From NCBI RefSeq assembly GCF_008728965.1, contig NZ_VSMC01000004.1, forward strand, positions 62,001 through 126,000: a stretch of 64,000 nt of DNA, read 5' to 3'. Positions 55,088 through 64,000 of this stretch are shown here, piece by piece. Under the pieces are notes generated by a model. It did no database searches. It was not told the origin of the DNA and worked only from the letters and a program-made list of their open reading frames with translations. The translations under genes were made by a program, and so were the position numbers. How positions within the stretch are numbered: position 1 is the stretch's first letter; each line of letters begins with the position of its first letter. This DNA is from Heminiphilus faecis (GTDB lineage Bacteria > Bacteroidota > Bacteroidia > Bacteroidales > Muribaculaceae).

Positions 55088-57277
55088 ATGTCAAAGTTGA
55101 GATTTAAAGTTGTGGAAGAGGCTTTTGACCGAAAAGCAATGCCTGTTGAAATTCCGGCCGAACGTCCGGAGCAATATTACGGCAAGTATGTGTTCAATCG
55201 TCAGAAGATGTTTGAATATCTTCCCAAGAACACCTATGATGCGCTTGTCGATGCTATCGACAATAAAAAGGCCCTTTCTCGTGAAGTGGCCGACAGTGTG
55301 GCTGCGGGCATGAAGCAGTGGGCTATCGACAACGGTGCACGTCATTATACACATTGGTTTCATCCGCTTACTGACGGAACTGCCGAAAAGCATGACGCTT
55401 TTATCGAACATGACGGCAAAGGTGGTGTGGTAGAGCAGTTTGCCGGAAAATTGCTTGTACAGCAGGAGCCCGATGCCTCGAGTTTCCCAAATGGAGGTAT
55501 ACGCAATACCTTTGAGGCACGCGGCTATTCTGCGTGGGACATATCGTCGCCGGCTTTTATAATGGACAAGACCCTATGTATACCTACTATATTTATCTCA
55601 TATACCGGAGAATCGCTTGATTACAAGACTCCGCTTCTTCGCGCATTGAACAGTGTCGACAAGGCTGCTACGGCTGTAGCACAATATTTTGACCCCGAAG
55701 TGAAGCATGTCAATTCGTATCTTGGATGGGAGCAGGAGTATTTTCTTGTAGACGAGGCCCTTTATTCGGCCCGTCCCGACTTGGTTATGACAGGACGTAC
55801 TCTTATGGGACACGAAAGCGCAAAAAACCAGCAGCTTGAAGACCATTATTTCGGCGCCATACCTTCACGTGTCGAAGCGTTTATGCTTGACCTCGAAATA
55901 GAATGTCATAAGCTCGGCATACCTGCCAAGACCCGTCATAATGAGGTCGCTCCCAATCAGTTTGAGCTGGCCCCCATATATGAAGAAACCAATCTTGCAA
56001 ATGACCATAACCTGTTGCTGATGTCGCTTATGGCAGAAGTGGCGCGTCGTCATAATTTCCGCGTGCTGCTTCATGAAAAACCGTTCTCTGGTATTAATGG
56101 CTCGGGTAAGCACAACAACTGGAGTCTCGGCACTGACAAGGGTGTGCTGCTGTTCGCTCCGGGCAAGACGCCCATGGCCAACCTGCAGTTCATAACTTTT
56201 GTGGCCAATGTTATGGCTGCTGTATACCGCCATAACGGAGTGCTTAAGGCTTCCATCCAATCGGCTACAAATGCACATCGTCTTGGTGCCAATGAAGCTC
56301 CTCCGGCAATTATTTCTATATTTGTAGGAAGCCAGCTTGCTGAAATACTCGAACGCCTTGAAAACAGCGATAGCGATGAGTTGATAAGCCTTGCCGGGAA
56401 AAAGGAAATGAAACTCGACCTTGACCAGATACCTGAAATTGTCGTAGATAACACAGACCGTAACCGTACTTCGCCGTTTGCCTTCACCGGTAACCGGTTT
56501 GAATTCCGTGCCGTAGGTTCATCAGCCAACTGTGCGTCGGCCATGATAGCCCTGAATGCCGCAGTAGCTGAACAGTTGTACGACTTCAAAAAGAAGATTG
56601 ACGCGCGTCTTGAACGCGGTGAGGAGCTGAATCATGCTTTGTTGAGTGAGATAAAGGAGATTATAAAATATTCCAAGGCCATACACTTCGACGGTAACGG
56701 CTATAGCGACGAATGGAAAGAAGAAGCTGCTCGTCGCGGTCTTGACTGTGAGACTTCGGTGCCTAAGATTTTTGACGCATATCTAAGCAAGTCATCAGTC
56801 GATATGTTTACTTCTACCGGAGTATTTTCGGAAGTCGAGCTTAAGGCGCGCAATGAGGTGAAGTGGGATATGTATACCAAGAAGATCCAGATTGAGGCTC
56901 GTGTGCTCGGAGACCTTGCCGTGAATCATGTGATACCTGTTGCGATACGTTATCAGTCGGTGCTCACTGACAATGTATTCAAACTTAAATCTCTCTTCCC
57001 CAACGAAAAGGGTGATAAACTTGCACAGCTTGACCTTGATACGATAGAGCGCATGTCAACACACATGGCCATAATAATGGAAGAGGTGAAGAAGATGGTG
57101 AATGCCCGTAAGGCAGCCAATCGCATTGAAGATGAGCGTGAAAAAGCTATTGCGTACCACGACAACGTCGTTCCGTGCATGGATGTCATACGTTATCATA
57201 TCGACAAGCTCGAACTTATGGTAGATGACGAGATGTGGCCTCTACCTAAATACCGCGAGCTTCTGTTTATACGCTGA
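55088..57277 (+). CDS. glnN: Glutamine synthetase type III
   Basis: Large dodecameric GSIII, common in Bacteroides: 729 residues against about 450 for type I. Signatures: HWFHPLTDGTAEKHDAF, SFPNGGIRNTFEARGY, the Glu/His metal-site region AKTRHNEVAPNQFELAP, GINGSGKHNNWSLGTD and DRNRTSPFAFTGNRFEFR. It begins 22 bases after dapL and is closed by a strong terminator. Confidence 0.96.
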   Translation: MSKLRFKVVEEAFDRKAMPVEIPAERPEQYYGKYVFNRQKMFEYLPKNTYDALVDAIDNKKALSREVADSVAAGMKQWAIDNGARHYTHWFHPLTDGTAEKHDAFIEHDGKGGVVEQFAGKLLVQQEPDASSFPNGGIRNTFEARGYSAWDISSPAFIMDKTLCIPTIFISYTGESLDYKTPLLRALNSVDKAATAVAQYFDPEVKHVNSYLGWEQEYFLVDEALYSARPDLVMTGRTLMGHESAKNQQLEDHYFGAIPSRVEAFMLDLEIECHKLGIPAKTRHNEVAPNQFELAPIYEETNLANDHNLLLMSLMAEVARRHNFRVLLHEKPFSGINGSGKHNNWSLGTDKGVLLFAPGKTPMANLQFITFVANVMAAVYRHNGVLKASIQSATNAHRLGANEAPPAIISIFVGSQLAEILERLENSDSDELISLAGKKEMKLDLDQIPEIVVDNTDRNRTSPFAFTGNRFEFRAVGSSANCASAMIALNAAVAEQLYDFKKKIDARLERGEELNHALLSEIKEIIKYSKAIHFDGNGYSDEWKEEAARRGLDCETSVPKIFDAYLSKSSVDMFTSTGVFSEVELKARNEVKWDMYTKKIQIEARVLGDLAVNHVIPVAIRYQSVLTDNVFKLKSLFPNEKGDKLAQLDLDTIERMSTHMAIIMEEVKKMVNARKAANRIEDEREKAIAYHDNVVPCMDVIRYHIDKLELMVDDEMWPLPKYRELLFIR

Positions 57278-57300
57278 TCTGACAATAAGCGATCTTTTAA

Positions 57301-57350
57301 GGCGTGTGCCGTCATTGTCATAACGGGCACTGCGGCACGCGCCGTTTTTT
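57301..57350 (+). terminator. Terminator of the dapF-dapL-glnN unit
   Basis: GGCGTGTGCCG (57301-57311) pairs with CGGCACGCGCC (57333-57343), one G-U pair, 21-base loop, then GTTTTTTA. Confidence 0.75.
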
Positions 57351-57359
57351 ATTTTTAAG

Positions 57360-59249
57360 ATGGAACAGTTGAAACACGAGTGCGGTGTGGCCATGGTGCG
57401 CCTTTTGAAACCGCTGGAGTATTACAAACGAAAATACGGCACTTGTCTTTATGGCCTTAACAAGTTGTATCTGCTTATGGAGAAGCAGCACAATCGAGGA
57501 CAAGAGGGTGCGGGAGTAGGGGTGATAAAGATGAATTCCAGTCCGGGACATGAATATGTGTTTCGCGAACGCGCTCTTGGTCCGAATGCCATACAGGACA
57601 TATTTTCTACGATAAACAGGCAGATTGAACGTGATGCTATTGCCGACAAGCCCATTGAACTTATCGATGCTTGTACGCCTTTTATCGGAGAAGTATATAT
57701 GGGACATTTGCGTTACTCTACTACCGGGCGCAGCGGAATAAATTATGTGCATCCGTTTCTTCGGCGAAACAACTGGTGTTCGCGTTCGCTCATGTTGTGT
57801 GGAAATTTTAACATGACCAATGTTGACGATATATTTCGGTCGGTGGTTGAGAAAGGACAGCATCCGCGCATCTATTCCGATACTGTTATAATACTTGAAC
57901 AGCTCGGTTACGCACTGGATAAGGAGAACAGCAGGTTGTACCACAAATATACCGAGGAAGGACTTGACGGCATTGCACGCGCCGGAGCTATAGAAGATCA
58001 CCTTGACCTTGTTCCTGTATTACAGTCGACCGCTCCGGGCTGGGACGGTGGCTATGTCATATGTGGAGCGGTTGGTTCAGGCGACATGTGGGCTCTTAGA
58101 GATCCACACGGCATAAGACCGGCTTTTTACTATTACGATGATGAGATTGTCGTTGTGGCGTCGGAGCGACCGGTAATACAGACGGTACTTAATGTGAGCC
58201 GCAGTGATGTCAGGGAACTTATGCCCGGAAGTGCCGTTATTGTAAGCAAAAGCGGCAATGTGTGGGTAGGTGACGTGCTCGGAGAGAAAGAGAACAGGCG
58301 ATGCTCGTTTGAACGCATATATTTCTCAAGGGGCAGTGACGCTGACATATATAAGGAGCGTAAGGCTCTCGGACGCAACCTTGTAGACAAGATACTATGT
58401 GTTGTTGACTATGATTTGAAGCATGCGGTGTTTTCATTTATTCCCAATACGGCCGAAGTTGCTTTTATCGGAATGATAGAGGGGCTCGAAAAGTATCTTG
58501 ACGTATCAAAAGCCACGCATATTGAGGAGCTGTCGGTAGAGGGGGCTTTGACCCATGATGTCCTTATGGAGATCATGAGCCGTAAATTGCGCATAGAAAA
58601 AGTTGCTATTAAAGATATCAAGCTACGCACATTTATAGCCGAGGGCGAATCGCGTAACGATCTTGCCGCGCATGTTTATGATGTGACTTACGGTATTGTC
58701 GAAAATGGCCGTGATACTCTTGTGGTTATAGATGATTCGATTGTCAGGGGTACTACACTGCGGCAGTCTATCATACGTATGCTTGACCGTCTGCATCCTA
58801 AGAAGATAGTTGTCGTCAGCTCTTCACCGCAGGTGCGTTATCCTGATTATTATGGTATCGACATGTCTCGAATGGGTGAGTTCTGTGCATTTAGAGCGGC
58901 GGTGTCGTTGCTGAAAAAGCGAGGCATGGAACATGTGCTTGAACAGGTATATGAAGATTGTCTGATGATGGAAAAAATGCCTGATGATGAACTGCGTAAT
59001 TGCGTCAAGGCTATATACGCTCCGTTTACCGATGAAGAGATATCAGAAGAGATAGCGCGTATGCTTACTCCGGTAGACACACAGGCCGATGTCTGCATAA
59101 TATATCAATCGCTCGAAGGACTTAGCAAAGCTGTACCGGATTGTCCGGGAGACTGGTATTTTTCCGGCGATTATCCTACACCCGGCGGCACCCGGCTTGT
59201 TAATCGGGCGTTTGTCAATTATTATGAAGGTAACATGGATAAACGATAA
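57360..59249 (+). CDS. purF: Amidophosphoribosyltransferase, long Bacteroidetes form
   Basis: First step of purine synthesis: PRPP plus glutamine to phosphoribosylamine. N-terminal Ntn glutaminase domain with Cys8 (LKHECGVAM), KQHNRGQEGAG and MGHLRYSTTG. The phosphoribosyltransferase domain has the PRPP loop VVIDDSIVRGTTLRQS and YPDYYGIDMSRMGEF. At 629 residues it is about 120-150 longer than standard PurF, the extra length lying between the domains and at the C-terminus (SGDYPTPGGTRLVNRAF). Downstream of glutamine synthetase. A shorter canonical purF may exist elsewhere, so purF is a tentative symbol. Confidence 0.85.
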   Translation: MEQLKHECGVAMVRLLKPLEYYKRKYGTCLYGLNKLYLLMEKQHNRGQEGAGVGVIKMNSSPGHEYVFRERALGPNAIQDIFSTINRQIERDAIADKPIELIDACTPFIGEVYMGHLRYSTTGRSGINYVHPFLRRNNWCSRSLMLCGNFNMTNVDDIFRSVVEKGQHPRIYSDTVIILEQLGYALDKENSRLYHKYTEEGLDGIARAGAIEDHLDLVPVLQSTAPGWDGGYVICGAVGSGDMWALRDPHGIRPAFYYYDDEIVVVASERPVIQTVLNVSRSDVRELMPGSAVIVSKSGNVWVGDVLGEKENRRCSFERIYFSRGSDADIYKERKALGRNLVDKILCVVDYDLKHAVFSFIPNTAEVAFIGMIEGLEKYLDVSKATHIEELSVEGALTHDVLMEIMSRKLRIEKVAIKDIKLRTFIAEGESRNDLAAHVYDVTYGIVENGRDTLVVIDDSIVRGTTLRQSIIRMLDRLHPKKIVVVSSSPQVRYPDYYGIDMSRMGEFCAFRAAVSLLKKRGMEHVLEQVYEDCLMMEKMPDDELRNCVKAIYAPFTDEEISEEIARMLTPVDTQADVCIIYQSLEGLSKAVPDCPGDWYFSGDYPTPGGTRLVNRAFVNYYEGNMDKR

Positions 59250-59335
59250 AAGTTTTTAATGAATTTATTACATGTTATTGAATTATATTTATTATTTTCG
59301 CACAGATTTAATAACCAATCAAAAATCATTATAAA

Positions 59336-59626
59336 ATGAACGAAACAAACAATTGTCCGCAGTCTGACAACGTGTTTACTGCAGGACCCTCCGGCAAAAG
59401 CCGTGGTGTAGCCGCTTTGCTCGCTATTTTTATCGGTTCACTTGGCATACAGTACTTTTATCTCGGAAAGAATACTGCCGGTATTATCGCTATAATTGTA
59501 AGTCTTGTGACTTGTGGCCTTTTCGGAATTATATGGCTGATACAGGGTATACTTATGTTCACAATGTCGCAGGCCGATTTTGAGCGTAAATACGTATACA
59601 GCACATCATCTTTCCCGTTGTTCTGA
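59336..59626 (+). CDS. TM2 domain protein
   Basis: A 96-residue membrane protein of the TM2 family: KSRGVAALLAIFIGSLGIQY (helix 1), the GxxxFYLG turn, then IIAIIVSLVTCGLFGIIWLI (helix 2), and a short cytosolic tail. Function unknown; TM2 proteins are widespread small membrane proteins. Monocistronic, with a terminator 28 bases after the stop. Confidence 0.85.
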   Translation: MNETNNCPQSDNVFTAGPSGKSRGVAALLAIFIGSLGIQYFYLGKNTAGIIAIIVSLVTCGLFGIIWLIQGILMFTMSQADFERKYVYSTSSFPLF

Positions 59627-59653
59627 TAGACTGTTCGATTAATTCGATTCATA

Positions 59654-59687
59654 GGTCCCGGCCCTGTACTTCTCGGTCGGGATTTTT
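59654..59687 (+). terminator. Terminator after the TM2 gene
   Basis: GTCCCGGCC pairs with GGTCGGGAT (two G-U pairs), short loop, then ATTTTTTG. It lies immediately before the response-regulator gene. Confidence 0.65.
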
Positions 59688-59698
59688 TGTAACAGACC

Positions 59699-60397
59699 AT
59701 GTCGGCTTGTATGAATAAAAAACGTATTTTAGTCGTTGAAGACGAAGAAACCCTTTGCGAAGTCCTGCGCTTTAATCTCGAAGAGGAGGGCTATGAGGTG
59801 GATGTGGCTTGTAGTGCGGAAGAGGCGCTTGCTATGGAGCTTGAGAGCTACTCGCTTGTATTGCTTGACATAATGATGGGAGAACTTAGCGGAACGGGGC
59901 TTGCGCGTATTATGAAGTCAAAGCCTTCCACTGCTGAAGTGCCGATTATATTTTGTACAGCCAAGGACTCGGAAGATGACGTGATAAAAGGTCTTGAACT
60001 CGGTGCTGACGATTATATAACCAAGCCTTACTCCATACGCACATTGCTTGCTCGTGTGGCGGCTGTTCTGCGTCGTAGCAGTAAGACCGACAAGGCACCA
60101 AGTGCCGATATGCTTTGTTATAAGACTTTGGCGTTGGATATCGGACGTAAAAAGTGCATGGTGGATGGCTGTGAGGTCAAGCTCCCTCGCAAGGAGTTTG
60201 AGATATTGGCCACACTTTTGAGCCGACAGGGACGTGTTTTTTCACGTGAGGAACTTATACGCAAGATATGGCCCGAAGAGGTCGTTGTACTTGACCGTGT
60301 TGTTGATGTGAATATAACACGTCTGCGCCAGAAATTGGGAGTATATGGCAAGAATATAGTTACACGTTCTGGATATGGTTATGGCTTCATGGAATAA
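59699..60397 (+). CDS. OmpR/PhoB-type response regulator
   Basis: A 232-residue two-component regulator. The receiver domain has the acidic pair in VVEDEE, the phospho-Asp in LVLLDIMMGE, the Thr in IFCTAKDSEDD and the Lys in DDYITKPYSI. The C-terminal winged helix has LPRKEFEILATLLSRQGRVF and VVDVNITRLRQKLG. A start at the internal ATG 59711 (MNKKRILVVED) is equally likely. It overlaps the sensor kinase by 23 bp. Confidence 0.94.
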   Translation: MSACMNKKRILVVEDEETLCEVLRFNLEEEGYEVDVACSAEEALAMELESYSLVLLDIMMGELSGTGLARIMKSKPSTAEVPIIFCTAKDSEDDVIKGLELGADDYITKPYSIRTLLARVAAVLRRSSKTDKAPSADMLCYKTLALDIGRKKCMVDGCEVKLPRKEFEILATLLSRQGRVFSREELIRKIWPEEVVVLDRVVDVNITRLRQKLGVYGKNIVTRSGYGYGFME

Positions 60398-61820
60398 ACT
60401 TAACTATTCGCAGCGGCTTTTTTTATGGCTACTTGGTTATTCGTTACTGCTTGTAGGCTGCTTTATAGTGTTTCAATACAACAGAGAGAAGGCCTTTAAA
60501 GCCGAAGAATTGAATGCACGCTTGCAGTTGGTAAATGCCCGACTGCTTGATGAATTATCATGTAAAGGGGGCAATGTGGACTCTCTGCGTTATGAAGAAT
60601 TTCCGTTTGATTACCTTCGGGTAAGTATTATTGATTTTAACGGAAATGTAGTCTTTGATAATACTCTTGACACACTTCCACGTTACAGCCATCTTAACCG
60701 TGAGGAGATAGCTGAAGCGTTGAATGACGGAACTGGTTATACGTTGCGCCGCCATAGCGAAAGCTCCGATAACTATTATTTTTATTCGGCACGTAAAGGC
60801 AACGGAGTTATAGTACGTTCGGCAATACCATATTCGGTATCGTTGCATGAACTGCTTAGCGCCGACTATGGATTTCTTTGGTTCATGGCTTTTGTAACAC
60901 TGCTGATGTGTACCATAGGATATGTGGTAACCCGCAAACTTGGTCATAATATACAGCGGCTCAGTCGTTTCGCGGAAAAAGCGGAGCGTGGCGACCGCAT
61001 ATATGATACCGAACCTTTTCCTCATGATGAACTCGGTGACATATCCAATCATATAGTCCGGCTTTATGCACGCCTGCAGAAAGCTATGGCTGATATAGCA
61101 CGTGAGCATAAGGCGGCGATATATGAAGAGCGCGAGAAGATACGTATAAAGAAGCAGCTTACCAACAATATAAATCATGAACTCAAAACTCCTGTGGCTT
61201 CCATTGTGGTGTGCCTCGAAACTATAATATCACGTCCTGATATGTCGTGTGGCAAGCGCGATGAGTTTATTTCACGGTGTTACAGCAACGCATTGCGGCT
61301 TCGTAAGCTGCTCGACGATGTATCCATTGTTACCCGTATGGACGATGGCGGAGCTACTGTCCTTAAAGAGAATATAGACCTGTGTGCCGTTATAAGTGAG
61401 ACGTTGCGTGATTTTGAGATCCGAGCTGCCGATGCAGGTGTGCACATAAACATTCATCGGCCTGAAACGGTCATGATGACCGGCAATGCAGGACTGCTCT
61501 TGTCTGTATTCCATAACCTGCTTGACAACGCATTTGCTTACTCGGGTTGTTCGACGGTTGACATAAATGTCGATAACAGTGATGAAGATTATGTCACAGT
61601 GTCGTTTAGTGATGATGGTTGCGGTATACCGCAGGAGCATATTCCTCACATATTTGAACGCTTTTATCGTGTGGATAAAGGCCGGTCCCGTAAAGCGGGA
61701 GGAACCGGCCTCGGTCTTGCCATTGTCAAAAATGCCGTGGCAATGCACGGTGGCATTGTTTCAGTTGAAAATCGTATACCTGACGGACTGGAATTCGTTT
61801 TTACTCTTCGTAAATCATGA
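60375..61820 (+). CDS. Sensor histidine kinase
   Basis: A 481-residue membrane kinase with TM1 (about 13-33), a periplasmic sensor region (about 34-165), TM2 (about 167-190), HAMP, then HisKA with the phospho-His in NNINHELKTPVASI. The ATPase domain has the N box HNLLDNAFAY, G1 DDGCGIP and G2 GTGLGLAIVKN. It pairs with the overlapping response regulator. The layout resembles PhoR, and a phosphate transporter lies directly downstream on the other strand, so phosphate sensing is possible but not shown. Confidence 0.93.
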   Translation: MVMASWNKLNYSQRLFLWLLGYSLLLVGCFIVFQYNREKAFKAEELNARLQLVNARLLDELSCKGGNVDSLRYEEFPFDYLRVSIIDFNGNVVFDNTLDTLPRYSHLNREEIAEALNDGTGYTLRRHSESSDNYYFYSARKGNGVIVRSAIPYSVSLHELLSADYGFLWFMAFVTLLMCTIGYVVTRKLGHNIQRLSRFAEKAERGDRIYDTEPFPHDELGDISNHIVRLYARLQKAMADIAREHKAAIYEEREKIRIKKQLTNNINHELKTPVASIVVCLETIISRPDMSCGKRDEFISRCYSNALRLRKLLDDVSIVTRMDDGGATVLKENIDLCAVISETLRDFEIRAADAGVHINIHRPETVMMTGNAGLLLSVFHNLLDNAFAYSGCSTVDINVDNSDEDYVTVSFSDDGCGIPQEHIPHIFERFYRVDKGRSRKAGGTGLGLAIVKNAVAMHGGIVSVENRIPDGLEFVFTLRKS

Positions 61821-61822
61821 GG

Positions 61823-64000
61823 CTACGCATTATGTACGCGCCGCCTTTTTGTACGATAGCCCGTGTTTAGTAACTTGGCATAGGCCCGCAGATATTTTCG
61901 TAAGCCCGATACGAGTTCCTGAGTTTCCTGAAGCATATTGAGATATACATACATGACGGTCATTGACGACGTATCGCCATCATGGAGGTGGTCATATAGA
62001 CGGTGGTATATCTCGGCTATCTGATCTTTTATATCATCGCAGCGGCTACGCAATATCGGCACCATATCGGTGTCTGATATATCAAGGGTTGATGTCGTAT
62101 CGTTGAATAGCTCTGTTGTCTGCGCTACAATTGACTCATAGTCTTTGGCATATTGTGCCGGCAGTGGTAGGAAGTTGTTCTCTACATGCTCTTTACACAT
62201 CTCGTTGATACGGCGCAGGTTATACAGCATTGACATACAGCAGTTGTTGGACAGATGAAACCATGCGTTTTTTTCGAGAGCTTTTTCTTTTGAAAGCTTG
62301 CGCAGGCATAAGGTCTCTTTTCTACGTATACTTTTCAGTATATCCTTTTCTTTTTCAAGACTGCGGTCATATCGAGACAGCACACCAGTATTCTCTTTTA
62401 TAAAGGCCTCGGTTATCGATGTATAGCTTTTTGATACATATATCATGAACTGCTTCTGCTGATCGACAACATATGTTTTGAATAAATCCCATATATCCGT
62501 ATCCTCCGGCGTATTCAATATGGTCTGAAAGAGGATGTCTTCTTTTTCTTCCGCTTTTTTCTTGCGAAAACGTCGGTTGCTGCGTATTAATATTGCTATG
62601 GCTGCGGCTGCTATGACTATTATAGCCCAGTGTCCGCCCAAGTGCATCAGAAACACAAGGATGCCGGCTCCTATGAATGCGGCTCCGGCCGTAATAAACC
62701 ATCCGCCTATAACCGAAATGACACCGGTTATACGAAATACCGCACTTTCTCGACTCCAAGCTCTGTCGGAAAGCGACGTACCCATTGCCACCATAAAAGT
62801 CACGAATGTGGTTGATAATGGTAATTTCAATGATGTACCGAGGGCTATGAGCATTCCTGCGAGCATAAGGTTTACCGATGCTCTTATGAGGTCAAACGCG
62901 GCTCCTTGCTCCGTAATAGACTCATCGCTGTCAAAACGTCGATTAAGCCATAACCTGATCTTAAGCGGTGTAACTCTTTTTACCCAGTTGATAAGTGTCA
63001 GCGACCACTTTACCAGACGTCGTGCTATACGTGACGAGCCAAACATCTCTTCTCCCGTACCGCGGCTGCTAAGCCCTATTTCCGTTTTTGATACATTGCG
63101 GGCTTTTTTTGATGTGGCAAGTGATACGACCATTATTAGACCGGCGCCGATAAGAAAATATATGGGGGTGTTGGCAGGAAGATTCAGCGACCCCATCATG
63201 AATGTTTTTGGATCTCCGGCGCCATTGGCTACATAATCCTGATAGGAAGAAAGGCCACTCAACGGCACTCCTATAAAGTTTACCAAGTCATTTCCTGAAA
63301 ATGCCATTGCCAGAGAGAATGTACCCATCAGCACTATGACTTTAAGAACATTTACCTTCAACGCGTGCAGCAATTGCATAAGCAGGGTGAAAAATACCAG
63401 ACACGACGTCAGTATGAGCGGAGTATTGTCGTTTATCCAGCCTTTAAGTTCAGGGGTCATAAACGATAGATCCTTGATGCCTTTTATAAGCATAAAATAG
63501 ATGAGTGCGGTTGATGCCACACCGCCGAATATGCCTATTTTCCATTTTAGGCCTTTACGGTAGTTGAACGAAAAGATTATGCGGGATATAAACTGTACTA
63601 TCGTTCCGAAAATAAAAGCTATGGCTACCGACAAAAATATACCCAGTATTACAGACAGAGCTTTTTCCGTATTCAGAAGGTCGCTAAGACCGAGTCCTGT
63701 GGTGTCGCCGGCCATTTTAAGCAACGCCACTACGAATGTGGCACCCAGAAGTTCAAAGACCATCGACACAGTGGTCGATGTAGGCATACCTAATGTATTG
63801 AACACATCAAGCAGTATTATGTCTGTTACAATTACGGCCATGAATATGCACAGAAGGTCGTAAAACGAAAAGTGCTCAGGCCGGAAAATACCGTGTCGGG
63901 CTATATCCATCATGCCGTTGCTCATGGCTGCACCAATGAAAATACCTATTGAAGCTATTATGATTATGTGCTTCAACGGAGCGGCTTTGGACCCCATGGC
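61823..64000 (-). CDS. PiT-family inorganic phosphate transporter with PhoU-like tail (5' truncated by window)
   Basis: At least 725 residues; the frame is open to the right edge and the usual N-terminal segment that precedes AIGSKAAP is missing, so the true start lies beyond 64000 and the Met at 63997 is internal. The membrane part has the duplicated PiT motifs (MGSKAAPLKHIIIIASIG, FNTLGMPTSTTVSMVFELLG and later LSTTFVTFMVAMGTSLSDRAW). After about residue 500 comes a soluble helical region (DQQKQFMIYVSKSYTSITEA and beyond) resembling PhoU. It imports phosphate; the tail may regulate it. Convergent with the sensor kinase, with a 2-base gap. Confidence 0.9.
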   Translation of the reverse strand, partial: AMGSKAAPLKHIIIIASIGIFIGAAMSNGMMDIARHGIFRPEHFSFYDLLCIFMAVIVTDIILLDVFNTLGMPTSTTVSMVFELLGATFVVALLKMAGDTTGLGLSDLLNTEKALSVILGIFLSVAIAFIFGTIVQFISRIIFSFNYRKGLKWKIGIFGGVASTALIYFMLIKGIKDLSFMTPELKGWINDNTPLILTSCLVFFTLLMQLLHALKVNVLKVIVLMGTFSLAMAFSGNDLVNFIGVPLSGLSSYQDYVANGAGDPKTFMMGSLNLPANTPIYFLIGAGLIMVVSLATSKKARNVSKTEIGLSSRGTGEEMFGSSRIARRLVKWSLTLINWVKRVTPLKIRLWLNRRFDSDESITEQGAAFDLIRASVNLMLAGMLIALGTSLKLPLSTTFVTFMVAMGTSLSDRAWSRESAVFRITGVISVIGGWFITAGAAFIGAGILVFLMHLGGHWAIIVIAAAAIAILIRSNRRFRKKKAEEKEDILFQTILNTPEDTDIWDLFKTYVVDQQKQFMIYVSKSYTSITEAFIKENTGVLSRYDRSLEKEKDILKSIRRKETLCLRKLSKEKALEKNAWFHLSNNCCMSMLYNLRRINEMCKEHVENNFLPLPAQYAKDYESIVAQTTELFNDTTSTLDISDTDMVPILRSRCDDIKDQIAEIYHRLYDHLHDGDTSSMTVMYVYLNMLQETQELVSGLRKYLRAYAKLLNTGYRTKRRRVHNA

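Noticed and set aside
1-64000. CRISPR arrays, rRNA and tRNA genes
   Set aside because: No regularly spaced repeats, no recognisable rRNA stretches and no convincing tRNA cloverleaf were seen on reading both strands.

Overview
The window looks like a chromosomal segment from a gut Bacteroidales bacterium, most likely of the Muribaculaceae or a close family. The signs are: Bacteroidetes-type promoters (-7 TAnnTTTG, in two cases with a -33 TTTG exactly 20 bp upstream); type III glutamine synthetase; the small L33-linked protein DUF4295/bL38; a GTPase-degenerate EF-G paralogue; a GT3-type glycogen synthase; LL-diaminopimelate aminotransferase; and DUF4923. No rRNA, tRNA, CRISPR array or insertion sequence was seen. 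The first and last genes run off the window.

1-28.6 kb is mostly core metabolism: an S9 dipeptidyl peptidase, miaA, rubrerythrin, the EF-G paralogue, nadE, menD, an L28-L33-bL38 ribosomal operon with a structured leader, glycogen synthase plus alpha-glucan phosphorylase, recR, and a long co-directional run panC-panD-ffh-hydrolase-membrane Mur ligase-ddl-gmd-fcl (pantothenate, protein targeting, cell wall, GDP-fucose).

28.6-33.6 kb is an AT-rich accessory segment: a Crp-like regulator, an ADP-ribosylglycohydrolase, two tiny membrane ORFs, an XRE regulator and a tyrosine recombinase. A 12-bp direct repeat (28629 and 33607) brackets it and may mark its ends. 33.7-41.3 kb returns to housekeeping and envelope genes: ppdK, gpmA, two convergent NlpC/P60 hydrolases, DUF4923, a CBM9-like protein and a LysE exporter.

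41.5-52.7 kb is the most interesting region. One strong promoter drives a secreted protein with a T9SS-like tail, a 2025-residue RHS/YD-repeat protein ending in a 175-residue HExxH (metallopeptidase-like) tip, and an overlapping lipoprotein, the likely immunity protein, built from two tandem copies of one domain. Downstream on the same strand lies a graveyard of displaced modules: an RHS-core fragment identical over 56 bp to the live gene, two paralogous exported immunity candidates (one frameshifted at a T8 tract), another exported small protein, and a decayed copy of the toxin-tip/immunity junction. Next to it is a predicted promoter-plus-terminator unit for a non-coding RNA of about 260 nt.

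52.9-64 kb covers lysine and nitrogen metabolism (dapF-dapL, glutamine synthetase III, a long amidophosphoribosyltransferase), a TM2 protein, a two-component system and a PiT phosphate transporter with a PhoU-like tail.
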